Positions 31,181 through 42,775 of a DNA stretch of 64,000 nt are shown here, piece by piece. Source of the stretch: Apoderus coryli (taxonomy: Eukaryota > Arthropoda > Insecta > Coleoptera > Attelabidae); NCBI GenBank assembly GCA_911728435.2, contig OU452203.1:19984293-20048292 (forward strand), in the 5' to 3' direction. Under the pieces are notes generated by a model. It was not told the DNA's origin. It saw nothing but the letters and a program-made list of their open reading frames with translations, and did not search any database. A program made the position numbers and the translations under genes. Every line of letters starts with the position of its first letter. Within the stretch, counting starts at the first letter, position 1.

Positions 31181-33979
31181 CTATTGATCTATTGACAATA
31201 TCTCTCTATAGCAATTTTTGAAAGCTGACAACTTAAGGGATTTTAATCTTTCTGGCAGATTATTATAAAGGGTGTATATATTAAACGTGAAAGATCTCTT
31301 GAAAATATTTGTTCGATATGGTGGTGGTGACAGAAGACCCTTAAATCTAAGATTGAGTGTATGTACATCGGAACGAAATGCTATTTTGTTATAAAGATAG
31401 GGAGGACATTTAAAAACGATAATGGTATGAAACAGAGCTGCAGAATGAAGTATTCTCCTGCAGTCCATATTCAACCAATTAGCGTCCCTTAGTTTATAAG
31501 AAACCGGATCGTATTTCCGTATTCCAAAAATATATCTTAAGCAGCACTTTTGAACGCGTTGAATTCTTGTTTTATCCACCACCGTTAAACAAGGTCCAAA
31601 CACCACATCACAATAGTTCAAATGACTCAAAACAAGCGATTCTGTTAATTTAATCTTAATTGACTGCGATAATATGTGTCTGTGTGGATATAGCATTTTC
31701 AAATTTGCGTAAGCTCTGCTCAAACATTTACTAACATGACTGCTGAAGCGCAAGTCCGAATCCAAGACAAGCCCCAAATTCTTAACGACCGTTTTTGAAG
31801 GTATTAAACTACTATTCATCTCAATATTTAACTGTTGTTCTGCTAAATGTTTATGTTTTCCAAAAACAATAAATGAAGATTTTACTGGATTTACAATCAT
31901 TTGATGTTTGAAAGAGCTTTGCGCTAGTGCATGTAAATCTTCATTTATTGCGATCTGTGCATTATTAATATCTGGAAAATCAAAAGCATATCTTAATTGT
32001 CTGTCGTCAGCATACTCATAATTGGTACAATGCTGAAGAGATTTGTATATATTTGCTGTGTAGAGACAGAAAAGAAGAGGCGCAAGCACTGAACCTTGTG
32101 GAACTCCACATAGGACATGCTCCTCACTTGAGCATCCGTTACTAGTTTCCACAAATTGATTTCTATTAGATAGATAGCTTTTCATTAGTTTAATAGCTGA
32201 GTCTGAGAATCCTGAATAGTGCAATATCGACAAAAGTATCTGATGATTAACCTTGTCAAATGCTTTAGAGTAGTCCAACAAGACAAGGACGGACGTTTTA
32301 CCAGAATCAATATCTCGCAAAACATCATCCACCAGATCAAGCAAAGCTGTAGCACAACTATGACCCTTCCTAAACCCCGACTGCCTCATAGGTAAAATGT
32401 TATTATCTCTAATAAAACTGATGATTTGGGAAGCCATGATTTTTTCCAGTATTTTAGCTAAGGGTGAAAGTATAGATATTGGTCTTAAATCATTACAATC
32501 CTCTATGACATCATTCTTAGGTAAAGGAAACACTTTTGAAATCTTCCAACTACCAGGGAAAGTTGATGTTAATAAGCAAGTGTTAAAAATATTTACAAGG
32601 TAGGGGAGAATAAACGGACAACATAGAGAAATCATATCAATATTCAAGTCATCTGGACCTGTAGCCTTCGATTTAATATTATTTATATACTGCAATACCG
32701 TGTTCTCATCAATCAGAGAAAAACTAAAGAGCTCATTAAAATTTTTACATAGATTAAAATTGTAAAACTGAATTAGGTCATAGTCGGGCACCACAAATTT
32801 GGAATTTTGTAAAAAATGCTTATTAATTGATCCTGGCTTATTTATATTGTCAGGTAAGATATTACACGTTTGCTTTTTGTATATATCTAAAATTCTCAAT
32901 TTTTTCCACAACTCGCGGGCATTATTCGTTCCCCGGACACAGGATTCAAGGTAACTCTTCTTTTCCCTCGCGATTGCATTATTAGTTTCATTTCTTAGTT
33001 GCTTATAATACTGCCAATGTACAGGAGATCTAGAATTTTTGTATCTGTCGTAAGCTTTATGTTTTAAGTTAGTCATCTTTTTTATTGTATATGTAAACCA
33101 AGGCTTATTCTCCTTTTTAGTTGCAAATTCCCGCATTGGGGCAATTGTATCAAATAATGTAATTATTAAATTATTAAAATTTATCACTTTAAGATCAATG
33201 TTATCAATTAAAAAAATATTTTCAAAAGGTGTAAATGAAAGCAAATTATTAAGATGCTCCTTATCTACTCTGCCCAGGAGTCGGGTTTTAAAATATCTAG
33301 CAGTTGATTTTTGCTGTTTGAAAAATATGCAACCGTGAACAATACAGTGATCCGATGCCGCAGACATGTCATAAACATCGCATGTAAAGCTGTCTAATGA
33401 AGATGGTATAAGAATTAAGTCAAGCAATGTGGATGTTTGAGATGTCACACGAGTAGGTGTTCTAATTACCTGTTGAAGGTTGCAGGATGATATAATATTT
33501 TCAAATTGGATAACGCGTTCATTATCATCAATCATATCAATGTTCATGTCGCCTCCACAAATTAAGCAAGATGAAGCCACAACAAGTTCCGATATACACT
33601 CCTCAAATTGCTCAAAAAATGTATTAATTGAGGCTGAGGGTGGCCTATATAAAATACCAAATGTATAACAAAATTTGCTTACCCGCAGCTCAACCCACAA
33701 ATATTCTAAAGTGTCAGCAGATAAATGTTTCAAAATCTTATATTCATAGTTAGAGCGAAAGTACAAAGCCACTCCACCACCCCGTGATGCTCTATCACAT
33801 CTAACAAGTCGATAACCATTTATTTTAATGGTGTCATTAGGAATTGAATTAGTTAGCCAGCTTTCACAAATCCCCATACAATCCAAATCATCTCTGAGGA
33901 TATAATCCCTTACATCAGAAAAATTATTTGTCAAAGATCTAACATTCCAAAACGCAAATTTAAACTTTGTAGGAGCCAT
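31181..33979 (-). CDS. LINE ORF2: AP-type endonuclease and reverse transcriptase (932 aa)
   Basis: Residues about 8-225 form the endonuclease: FAFWNVRSL (Asn), GICESW (catalytic Glu), RGGGVALYF, ILYRPPSAS, GGDMNIDMI (Asp/Asn), TSTLLDLILI and SAASDHC (SDH). A linker follows. Residues about 480-740 form the reverse transcriptase: DLRPISILSPLAKILEKIM, RQSGFRKGHSCATALLDLVD, VLVLLDYSKAFDKVNHQILL (first catalytic Asp), CGVPQGSVLAPLLFCLYTAN and YEYADDRQLRYAF (catalytic Asp pair). The thumb has VKNLGLVLDSDL. The C-terminal region (TRIQRVQKCCLRYIFGIRKY) is typical of CR1-group LINEs. No internal stop or frameshift. The ATG at 33979 lies 50 bp after ORF1. It nicks target DNA and copies its own RNA in the nucleus (family knowledge). 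Confidence 0.93.
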   Translation of the reverse strand: MAPTKFKFAFWNVRSLTNNFSDVRDYILRDDLDCMGICESWLTNSIPNDTIKINGYRLVRCDRASRGGGVALYFRSNYEYKILKHLSADTLEYLWVELRVSKFCYTFGILYRPPSASINTFFEQFEECISELVVASSCLICGGDMNIDMIDDNERVIQFENIISSCNLQQVIRTPTRVTSQTSTLLDLILIPSSLDSFTCDVYDMSAASDHCIVHGCIFFKQQKSTARYFKTRLLGRVDKEHLNNLLSFTPFENIFLIDNIDLKVINFNNLIITLFDTIAPMREFATKKENKPWFTYTIKKMTNLKHKAYDRYKNSRSPVHWQYYKQLRNETNNAIAREKKSYLESCVRGTNNARELWKKLRILDIYKKQTCNILPDNINKPGSINKHFLQNSKFVVPDYDLIQFYNFNLCKNFNELFSFSLIDENTVLQYINNIKSKATGPDDLNIDMISLCCPFILPYLVNIFNTCLLTSTFPGSWKISKVFPLPKNDVIEDCNDLRPISILSPLAKILEKIMASQIISFIRDNNILPMRQSGFRKGHSCATALLDLVDDVLRDIDSGKTSVLVLLDYSKAFDKVNHQILLSILHYSGFSDSAIKLMKSYLSNRNQFVETSNGCSSEEHVLCGVPQGSVLAPLLFCLYTANIYKSLQHCTNYEYADDRQLRYAFDFPDINNAQIAINEDLHALAQSSFKHQMIVNPVKSSFIVFGKHKHLAEQQLNIEMNSSLIPSKTVVKNLGLVLDSDLRFSSHVSKCLSRAYANLKMLYPHRHILSQSIKIKLTESLVLSHLNYCDVVFGPCLTVVDKTRIQRVQKCCLRYIFGIRKYDPVSYKLRDANWLNMDCRRILHSAALFHTIIVFKCPPYLYNKIAFRSDVHTLNLRFKGLLSPPPYRTNIFKRSFTFNIYTLYNNLPERLKSLKLSAFKNCYREILSIDQ

Positions 33980-34029
33980 TGAAAAACAAATTAATATTTA
34001 CACAAATCACACCAACACTAAGGTTTAGT

Positions 34030-35016
34030 TTATGTAGGTTCCGTACGCAACAGACCTCTCAAATGTTCACCATCACCAATCTTAATAGGCTGCGAGTCAT
34101 CTGTTTTCTTAATAAAAACCGAACCCGCTCTTGCCCATACATGCTTGTATCCTTTCTGTTTAAGACGCAAAGCTTCCTTAAACAACCTGTAGGTTATCCC
34201 ATCATGCTCCTCATTAATGAATATTCTGTGCCCACCACCATCTATACCACACAAAGTAGAATCCAGTTGCCCCTTGGATTTACGTTTCCTCAAGGTATCG
34301 CGGACCATATTTCGATCCTTAAGCATAATGCTGACTACTGGAGGACGGTTTTTAGGTTTAAAGACCTTGAGATCCTCTATGTGTGACTCATTAACATCTT
34401 CATTAGCATACCTCAGCACTTTACAAGATTTGCTTTGAATTACATCCCTACTGTCATTAATAGTAAATGGACCCGTTATTGTGAGGCGTCTTCCAACCCT
34501 CTCTGAATCCAAACTCGTGATCCTATCGCGCAAATATGAAACATCGGCCTTCAATTTGACGTTTTCACGTTTGACCTCTTCAACCATTTCGCCAAGCACT
34601 TTATTGGTTTGTCTCTGCTCTTCATATTTATCATTGAAAAATTGAAGAGACTCTCGAACCGTTATAAACTCTCCACGCAAACTAGTTAACTCACGCTTCA
34701 GGTCTGTTATCAAATCACGAAGAGTACCAACATCTTCGCTCTCTTCCACACCCAAACTCAACTTTGTACTAGTACTCGGTTTGGAAGGGGATTGTGTCAA
34801 CTTACGGTCAATGGTAATGAAAGAGGAACGCCTTTTACACCTATGACATAGCCATGACTTGTTTTGCTCTCCAATCAGGCGAATCTCCAGTTCAGATAAC
34901 TTTGCACAGTCGGGATGAAACCATTTATTACAGGTATCACATTGAATTCTGTAAACGCTCTTAGGAATCACTTTTTCACATGTTCCGCAAGAATTGTTAT
35001 TTTTCTTATTTCCCAT
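34030..35016 (-). CDS. LINE ORF1: PHD finger, coiled coil, FP-like C-terminal domain (328 aa)
   Basis: Residues 10-60 hold a C4HC3 PHD-type zinc finger: CGTC, YRIQCDTCNKWFHPDC, WLCHRC. About 90-170 is a long coiled coil (TLRDLITDLKRELTSLRGEF, EEQRQTNKVLGEMVEEVKRE, KLKADVSYLRDRITSLDSER). About 185-325 is a conserved C-terminal domain with VFKPKNRPPVVSIMLKDRNM, RIFINEEHDGITYRLFKEAL and GYKHVWARAGSVFIKKTD, resembling the FP25/L1-ORF1-like RNA-binding tails of many arthropod LINEs. ORF1 proteins bind element RNA and help form the RNP (family knowledge). The ATG at 35016 is in good context just before the zinc finger; length is normal for the group. Confidence 0.88.
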   Translation of the reverse strand: MGNKKNNNSCGTCEKVIPKSVYRIQCDTCNKWFHPDCAKLSELEIRLIGEQNKSWLCHRCKRRSSFITIDRKLTQSPSKPSTSTKLSLGVEESEDVGTLRDLITDLKRELTSLRGEFITVRESLQFFNDKYEEQRQTNKVLGEMVEEVKRENVKLKADVSYLRDRITSLDSERVGRRLTITGPFTINDSRDVIQSKSCKVLRYANEDVNESHIEDLKVFKPKNRPPVVSIMLKDRNMVRDTLRKRKSKGQLDSTLCGIDGGGHRIFINEEHDGITYRLFKEALRLKQKGYKHVWARAGSVFIKKTDDSQPIKIGDGEHLRGLLRTEPT

Positions 35017-35110
35017 TACTGATGTATTAAATTGTTGTGTATCAATATCCCTTTCCTTTCTGGCGCAAATGGACTACTACCAATAGACAATATCACAAAA
35101 AACTAATATT

Positions 35111-36249
35111 TATATTAATGTGAATATGTGCGGACTAATTTCAGCAAGAACCACACTGAATCAGAAATCACAAACACTCACATGTGATTCACACTTCTTT
35201 ATTTTATGGGAGAACTGTTTTTTAAGAATTAAATTAGTTTTGTAATTACAAAAGTAGGTAACTAAGCAAACACAATGATATACAGCTGTTAGCCACTTGC
35301 ACCAAAAAATCAACAATGATGATATGGAATATGTGCTACACTGGAACAAATAGTTTGGCATAAATAAAATATATAGGTACACTTATACATTCTTCAACTA
35401 GTATAGCTTCAAACCTGATCTATTGACAATTTTTGCATTTATTCCAAGATACAATTTTTCAAATATTCCGTTTTTAGAGCCAATGGTGCTTATCGAGTAG
35501 GACGTTTCGATCATGAACTGCTGCTCTCTCACATTTCGACGTACAGAGCCTGGAGTACTGAAGAATTCAGAGCTCATTAACTTGTAATTATTTTACATTT
35601 ATTTACATTATTATTATTAACTAAAATAAACAACTTTAATCTTAATAAAAATTAATTAGAAACAAAAAGGCCTTCAATTAAAAGAATTAACAAAGAACTT
35701 ACTGAACTTGAAGTTCGATTATTATTAAGAAACTTTATACAATTAGAAATCACATCTAGACTCTACCAAGGCTAAAACGAATCTAAACTCGAAAATGCGA
35801 TTGTCTTTCCAAAACACATACATGAGAAGTAGGTACCTAGATTGAAAATAGCCAATCAGAAAAAAGGGGCATTTTTACAATATACCCCTATGAAGATACA
35901 TCTACAGGGTGAGAGATTCAGAAATAAAATACATTTTTATGTCGACTTTAATAACGGTTCTTAATTGTTAAGATGTCTTATGTTGGAGATTTTTCAGAAG
36001 ATCAACAAGACACTACTGTTTGTAAAGTTAGGAACAATACGATTATATAATGACTCCTTAATCCCCGGAAAAGCTAACTGGATGAAAACCCATGTTCATA
36101 TTTTCTGCGCCCTTTATATTTATTCCTTGTTATGGGAAACCTTGCTAACTCCCCAACTACTAGCTTCTGTATATAATAATAAAAGTCCGACATTTAATGT
36201 ACATGAAGGCGTTTCGAGAATCTTGAATGACCACTATGTATTTAAAACA
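35111..36249. other. No recognised gene
   Basis: CTACAGGGTGAGAGATTC near 35901 looks like a transposon end. A 105-codon frame at 35965-36282 has no family features. Confidence 0.4.
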
Positions 36250-36425
36250 TCTGGTTATTATTCTTTTAGGAACATTTGTTAAAATCACCAAGATAATAAA
36301 TTTATTACTTACAGATGTTGTATAAAATTTACGAAAATATTATATCTCCCAAACTAAGAGAAAATATCTATATAAAAAACCCAACTAGTATCCATAATAC
36401 CAGTGGCGTGGTGTCTTGTGACAAA
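36250..36425 (+). repeat. Dispersed palindromic repeat family, copy 2 (short)
   Basis: TTAGGAACATTTGTTAA, ATATTATATCTCCCAAACTA, AGAAAATATCTATATAAAA, CCAACTAGTATCC and CCAGTGGCGTGGTGTCTTG match the arm and centre of the element at 61.6-62.0 kb. This copy has a single arm and more divergence. Confidence 0.75.
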
Positions 36426-37959
36426 CTATTATATAAAAATTGCTTAGAGAATTGCTCTTTTCTGCTTAAATGTCTTAGTCCCTAGATTAAATACCAGATC
36501 GAATGTAACATTTTACTTATACAGAGCTAGAACCAATGTACTGTTAAGAGCGCCTGTTCGTGTCATGTTAATAGTATAGCTATAGGAGTTCTGCCGCATT
36601 TCTTATGGAAAATGGCTAAGGTCCAAAAATCACGAAAATGATGAAAAAAGATCCCTGTATTACCGACATTACCGGCCGAGCTCTGATCGTATGCCCTATA
36701 TTACCGAATGAGCATATGTCAACGCTATACATCAAATGTCGAACACTATACGTCAAATGTTAAACGCCATACGTTAACGCTGTGTTATTTGGCCGCAAAC
36801 ATGATCTTAAAAATAATAAAAACCTGTGAATTAACAGTAGGAATAACAACAATTCACAAAATGACACTGACTTGGTGCGAGCCGTCTAGTAATTTTAAGA
36901 AAACGATGAAAGGTTTGTAAAATTAATCAGTATGTTGTAGTATTTCAATTATTGATCCACATAAATAAATAGAGCCTCTATGTATATCGTCTCTATATTA
37001 TTGATAGTTAAATGTAATAAATAACATATTATGCAGCATCTATTTGGGGATAGAATTATTAATTACACAAATTTTCCGTATCAGTACGTGACAAACCAAT
37101 GAAAATTTATAATAATTAACAGATAATATTGTGTTGTTTAATTACAAATAAATTCAAAATATACCAATCATTATAATATGTGTGTTTGATTGGATAAGCC
37201 AGATTCTGCTGATTAATTACATTTTGATTACCTTTAAATTTATAAACTAATGAAATGTTTAACGATATCTGTAATGCGGCTATACAAGGTGGTTCCGTTT
37301 AAACTTTGGGATAGATAAACAATTCTACAATTTTTTTGTATCTTGCTGTGGGAGATCTTGCTTTGTCTCGGAATCGCATGATCAGTCGTTAAGAGTTTGA
37401 CCAACCAAAGGATTGTATATCGAACAGCTGTAACAGTTCTCTGAGATTAAAAAAAATAAATCTTAGTAGCCTAAACCTTCAACTAAAAAAAGCTATTCTT
37501 GTATGGCTATAAATTGCATCTATTTTTGAAGAGCTGTCAAAATACCTTCTTAAATACAGGGTGTTCTATTTAAAAAACACGTTGCTAGATATATGTTAAT
37601 TAAAAAGTAATCTGAATTTTACAAATACCTCATACATTCTCACTACCTAGGGTATAAACCCTGTGTGTCATCAACTAAACTAAAAATCTCTTATGATGGA
37701 CAATGGAGTCTGAGAGTTCACTTTCTCATAATGTTCCTTTCATCCTTTACATTTACAACAAAAGCCGTAGACACTATGCGGCAGCAGTGCAATTACTGTC
37801 AGAATAATCAACAGTTCCACTTTGTACTAGAAATATTACGGACCCATTTCTAAGACGTAGGGATTTACGACGCTTTCATTATACTTTGTATAGTTCATCT
37901 ATTCTACAAGGTGTATCACAATAATAATAATAATATTTATTTAACAATTATTATGTTAT
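36426..37959. other. No gene; short degenerate repeats
   Basis: At 36718-36780 a roughly 22-bp unit (AACGCTATACATCAAATGTC, AACACTATACGTCAAATG, AACGCCATACGTTAACGC) repeats about three times. ACAGGGTGTTCTATTT at about 37557 is another transposon-end sequence. Nothing else supported. Confidence 0.45.
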
Positions 37960-37964
37960 TATAA

Positions 37965-38565
37965 CAAATATTTGGGTCATGAGATCCGAATAGGACGGGA
38001 CAACCAGACGTGCGAACTTCTCCGGAGAGTAGGCTTGGGGTGGACATCTTTTGGAAGATTAAAGTATGTTTTCAAGTCGGATATTCCCATCAGTCTAAAA
38101 CGAAAAGTATACAATCAGTGCGTATTACCAGTGATGACATACGGAGCCGAAACATTGACGCTTACAAAAAAGCCAGCAAAGAAACTGCGTGTCACCCAAC
38201 GGGCGATGGAGAGGGCTATTCTGGGTATTTCCCTCAGAGACCGAATACCAAACGAGATTATTCGCCAAAGAACAGGTGTTATAGATGTAATCGAAAAAAT
38301 AACAACTTTAAAGTGGAACTGGGCCGGCCACGTAGCTAGAAGAACTGACAGAAGATGGTCTAAAAAACTATTGGAATGGCGCCCGAGGCACGAAGCTTAT
38401 CGTAGTAGAGGGCGCCCCCCCACACGATGGACCGATGACATCAAAAGAATCTGTGGTAATTGGATACAAATGGCTCAAAATAGAGAAGAGTGGCAAAATA
38501 AACGAGAGGCTTATGTTCAGCAGTGGACTACTATAGCTGAGTGATGATGATGATGTTATTATAAG
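37965..38565 (+). pseudogene. RTE-type LINE, C-terminal 190-codon fragment
   Basis: The frame at 37972-38544 reads GHEIRIGRDNQTCELLRRVG, LGWTSFGRLKYVFKSDIPIS, LKRKVYNQCVLPVMTYGAET, LTLTKKPAKKLRVTQRAMER, AILGISLRDRIPNEIIRQRT, TLKWNWAGHVARRTDRRWSK, LLEWRPR...RGRPPTRWTDD and ends ...EEWQNKREAYVQQWTTIAE. This is the diagnostic thumb/C-terminal region of RTE-clade reverse transcriptase and has no internal stop. The 3' end is the usual RTE TGATGATGATGATG tail at 38543-38556. It lacks the endonuclease and catalytic palm through 5' truncation. Confidence 0.92.
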
Positions 38566-38668
38566 AAGAACATAAAAAGAAACACGTCAACAGCAATATC
38601 AATTTACATGGATAAATAGTCATCCAGTGAATATGCTTCGAATTCTAACAGTTTATTTTGATTAGTTC

Positions 38669-39097
38669 TTGCGAAAGTCGCAAAGTTGAAAGCGAAAGTC
38701 GCTAAGTTTTGAAGTTGTGTTGCGAAAGTCGCAAAGTTAAAAGCGAAAGTCGCTAAGTTTTGAAGTTGTATTGCGAAAGTCTCAAATTGAAAGTGAAAGT
38801 CGCTTAGTTCTGAAGTTGTGTTGCGAAAGTCGCAAAGTTGAAAGTGAAAGTCGCTCTGTATTGAAGTTGTGTTTTGAAGTTGTATTGCGAAAGTCGCAAG
38901 TTGAAAGCGAAAGTCGCTAAGTATTAAAGTTGTGTTGCGAAAGTCGCAAAGTTGAAAGCGAAAGTCGCTAAGTTTTGAAGTTGTGTTGCGAAAGTCACAA
39001 ATTGAAAGCTAAAGTCGCTATGTATTGAAGTTGTGTTGCGAAAGACGCAAAGTTGAAAGCGAAAGTCGGTAAGTTTTGAAGTTGTATTGCGAAATAC
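38669..39097. repeat. 51-bp minisatellite, locus 3
   Basis: About eight units in the GCGAAAGTCGCAAAGTTGAA orientation, the same family as 15.5 and 27.9 kb, with one shortened unit near 38868-38885 (GTGTTTTGAAGTTGTATT). It begins about 100 bp after the RTE tail. Minus-strand frames remain open through it. Confidence 0.92.
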
Positions 39098-40524
39098 TAC
39101 TAATAATCCAGCAAATGAATTCTGGAAACCATGACATTGTCGATAATAATACCTCTTCATTCGATGAATTTTTTCTGATCTCATCGTGAATTTCCTCCAT
39201 TCGTTGCTTGAGAATTGTACCGTAATCTTTAATAGATCTTTGAGCTTCCAATGACTTTCCATCATCTCTGCTAAAAACGATCCTTGAGGTTCTTTTAATA
39301 GATTCGTGGGTAGCAATTATAGAATAAAGTTAATGAGTTAACAATCTTATAAATCGTCCTTAATTAAGTCTCATACATAAACTAACGATTCCCGTAAATG
39401 AATATAACAAAACAACCTTTTTCTATTGTACCCATTGAAGTTTCATATGGAAAATTGAACTGTTCGCTTTATTTTAATGAAACTGATATAGAGCAGCATC
39501 TATCAGTTTCATTTTAACAAAACATCCATAGTATTTTAATTCACTGATTGTCTATAGAATTACAACAAATCATATGAAACTTTGTGGGATTTAGTGACAG
39601 CAAAAATTTGTATAGGATTGATTAGTTTAAAAAGTGGTTCTTCTCGGCAACTGTGAAAATATCGATATGACATTTTCATAATCTCTATTATTATTATTAT
39701 GTATGACCATTTAGACGTTACGAAACACGGCCAGCGGGAGTCAATAAGGTTTGTAAGAAATTCTTGTGGAATGACCTCAAATTCTTCCTGGAGTGTAAAT
39801 CACAGATCATGTAGGCTGCCGGGTAAAGCAGGTCGACAACAAATTCGTCTTTGAAGTTGGTGATTTCTATAACAATTATTTGCACAAAAAAACTGCTCAA
39901 TTGGCATTTAAAATAAGATACTAAAGAATTGTTTGAGCTGGTTAAAGATGTGAATTTGTCTTTCTCTTTTTGTCCCAAATTTAAATCAATAAAATCATTT
40001 TAACAGTGGAATTGCCTCCTGTAAGACGTCGGATTAACATTTAAAAAGTACTAAACATTTTCCCACCGATAACACTACTCGTAACTACATAGCATAATAA
40101 TATCAGAAAAGCGTAGCAGGAGAACTAGAGCCGCAGCAGCAGCAATTGAAATGCTAGGAATACATTTATTGGTATTTGCTTATATTTCAAATTCAATAAG
40201 GATCCGCAATAAAGAAGCGGGCGTGTATGCGATAAAGATCAAGGTGTAAAAAACGCGATAACAGCGATGGAAAACGGCCGAAAGAGTGGGGAAGGAAAAT
40301 GCTTTGAAGAATCAGTGGCGGGCTTCTCTTTCCTTTTAAATACGTTATTTTTAAGTTCTACACATCTTTTTTATAATCAAATGCTCTATACGAAGCTTTT
40401 ATTGTAGGAAACTCTTCTTCTTTGAGTTTTTCCATTTGCATGCAGATTTGGCCTTGTTCCTGTTGGTATCCTTTTATGTTTCAGCATTTTCACCTTGATG
40501 GGTTTGTTAATGCCCAAAACTGCC
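39098..40524. other. No recognised gene
   Basis: A CAGTGGCGG at 40313-40321 matches the hAT-like terminus. An 86-codon minus frame at 39718-39978 has no family features. Confidence 0.4.
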
Positions 40525-40750
40525 GCTTTTGAGGTTCTGAGAACCCACATGTGATTCTCGAAAATTCCAGGTCGTGATCAGACCCCTAGATCGTGTGATT
40601 TAACACCACAACCACGCGTGCATTAAAGGAGGAGATTCAACGCTGCATCAACGAAAATCAGCCATATATTTATGCAGAATGGTTATGGAAAATTTCGACA
40701 AACGAGTGCGTGCAATTAAAAGACTAAAAACTGTGTGTTCGACGTAATTC
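40525..40750 (+). pseudogene. Internally deleted mariner-like transposase
   Basis: GSENPHVILEN matches the WG(S/T)ENPH block that follows the first catalytic Asp in this transposase family (compare RIWGTENPHAYIEKPMHPKR in the copy at 53.2-54.3 kb). It is followed directly by RSCDLTPQ-type text (third Asp region), then ALKEEIQRCINENQPYLYAE and MENFDKRVRAIKRLK, the C-terminus. The middle, including the second Asp block, is gone. Confidence 0.65.
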
Positions 40751-42256
40751 AAATCTTGCGATAACTTTGGGACACCCCTTGGAGCTATCTGCAAGCAAAA
40801 TTATAGAGATTTATGGTATCTTCATAGCCTCTCTTATTACTTAGCTTTGTGACCAAACTCATCTCAAAGTCATATTTTCTTTAACGCTCTAGCAACTTGT
40901 CCTGCCAATGCTATGGAATACATTTGATTTCAGAATTTCCACTTTTACTGTAGGAGTAAAAAAGGGAGGCAAGATAAAAAAAAAATTATTGCAACCATCG
41001 TGGATTCGACGAAACATAATTCTTGTACGGGGCTGTATAATAAATTTCATGCAAACCAAAGAAGCATAAAGCAGGGGAAAAAAGGAGAATAAAAACAATT
41101 TGAACACATTGCTGTTTCTTTTTTAGCTTCACAACGTTTGTTCTCAAAATTATAATAATACAGTAACAGTTTTAACTTATTCCATATAGTTATCAAGTTG
41201 TGTCAACTATATTCGATTACATTGAAAACTTCAGAAAATCATACATAATTCCAACAGATAGTTGTTCTTCGCGGTAATGTTTTGCATTCATTGCAGCGAA
41301 TTGAATACCATGAGACTTCCTAGCACTTTATGAAACTTACAACATTGCAATTACATTTCAGTAATCTGCTTAAGTTTTAACACGATTGTGGTTGTATCTA
41401 CTCGATGTAGTTAAGATTTCCTAGACACCTATCTTTTTGTGTTGTTGCCTCGAAAGTATACACTTGCATTAACACATATTCTAAAGAGCATAGTGCATTG
41501 CAATTTTGAATGTTCAAAGTTTCAATCTGGTACTAAGAACTTCTAAACTTTACTTACAGTATACTCTATGGTTATTAGAGTTTTTACTCCGAATACGATT
41601 GTTGGAAAATACGAAGACTTGAAAATAACACTATATGAGGGATGCAAAAAGAACAAAGCCAACTTTAAAACGCTGAATTTTCAAAAAAAAGATAAAATTG
41701 ATTTTAAAATTTGTCAATAACTGAGTATATTTTATTCTTATTCTAACCCTTAAGATATTATTTTCTTAATAATCGAGGAGCTTTATAGAAATTTGAATAC
41801 AGTTGACTTTTTTTGAAATATCAAAAAAGTACATTTCTTTCGTTAGCCTAATCATTTATTTTTTAAACAAGCAGTCTTCCAGCCCTTTTTTACATTACGC
41901 ATTTTCAGGATATTGATGAAGATGATAACATATTTTAATGTCAAATTTATTTCGTTCAAAGCTTTATTTAACCCTTTTTTGTTGTATTTATTTATTCTTA
42001 TCAGATTTCTGAGTTTCCTTATCATCATATTATAACAAATACTTTCCGTATTATTTTTCCGTGTTTATTCTCAAGGATAAATCGTGTTTAAAGAAAAAAT
42101 TATTATAATTAATAAATTATGAGAATCACGCAACTTTTTATACATGGTTTATTGAACCGTTTCATTTTCATGAAATTCTCAATTTCTCAAAACAAGAAGC
42201 TTTTTCCTCTTATTTCCTAAATTAAAAATTACGAGCAAATTTACCCATTCAATAAG
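40751..42256. other. No recognised gene
   Basis: AT-rich. A minus frame at 40889-41107 is low-complexity and unconvincing. Confidence 0.5.
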
Positions 42257-42775
42257 CAGTGGCGGCTCGTGGGTAATTTTATTAGGTAGGCACTAACTAA
42301 AAAATGGATGTGAAGAAGATTGTCAAGGTCAAGCGCCTTAGATGAAAAGTAGAAAATTATGAAGGTAAAAAAGAACACGTTAAAATACAGGTTTTTTATT
42401 TTTAAAAATTATGCCCCATTTAGTACTCTACGAAATCCAATACATAATCAAATACAAATAAAATACAAAATTATTTGTATTGAATTAACATTAATATTAC
42501 TACCTAATTACTACTTACCGCTACTGCAACAAGTTGTGCAGCACAACCACTAATCTTTACTTGTACTAGTCAAAATATTATTACTATTATTATTAAATAA
42601 TAAAATACATACACTTTTTAATCAATCGCACTAGTATTTAACAACAAACTAACAAATAGTTCAAACGTAATGTAAAAAACAGTAAACAAAAATACCTAAC
42701 GTACAAATCGAATTTCGTGCAAATAGTATACCTACATATCTACAATAGATAGAAGGCGGCCGGGGTAGGTGCCTA
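42257..42775. mobile_element. Possible non-autonomous hAT-like element
   Basis: It begins CAGTGGCGGCTCGTGGG at 42257, the recurring terminal sequence. A GGCGGCCGGGGTAGG at 42756-42770 could mark the other end, but I cannot match a clean inverted repeat or target duplication. No coding content. Confidence 0.35.

Larger units (their letters stand above)
30838..35110 (-). mobile_element. Near-complete CR1-like LINE
   Basis: It contains two intact ORFs in LINE order on the minus strand (ORF1 34030-35016, ORF2 31181-33979) separated by 50 bp. A 3' untranslated region of about 340 bp ends in (TTA)n (plus-strand ATAATAATA at about 30838-30860). The 5' limit is a guess; sequence upstream of ORF1 to about 35110 may be its 5' UTR. 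I did not find a target duplication. It is the only LINE in the window without visible lesions in either ORF, so it is the youngest. It lies upstream of Ig exon A in the same orientation as the Ig gene. Confidence 0.85.

Noticed and set aside
32397..32603. Plus-strand frames inside the LINE (also 33480-33668 and 33979-34438)
   Set aside because: Shadows of the intact minus-strand ORF1 and ORF2.
40889..41107. 72-codon minus frame with FFFPLLY-type text
   Set aside because: Low-complexity translation of AT-rich DNA.
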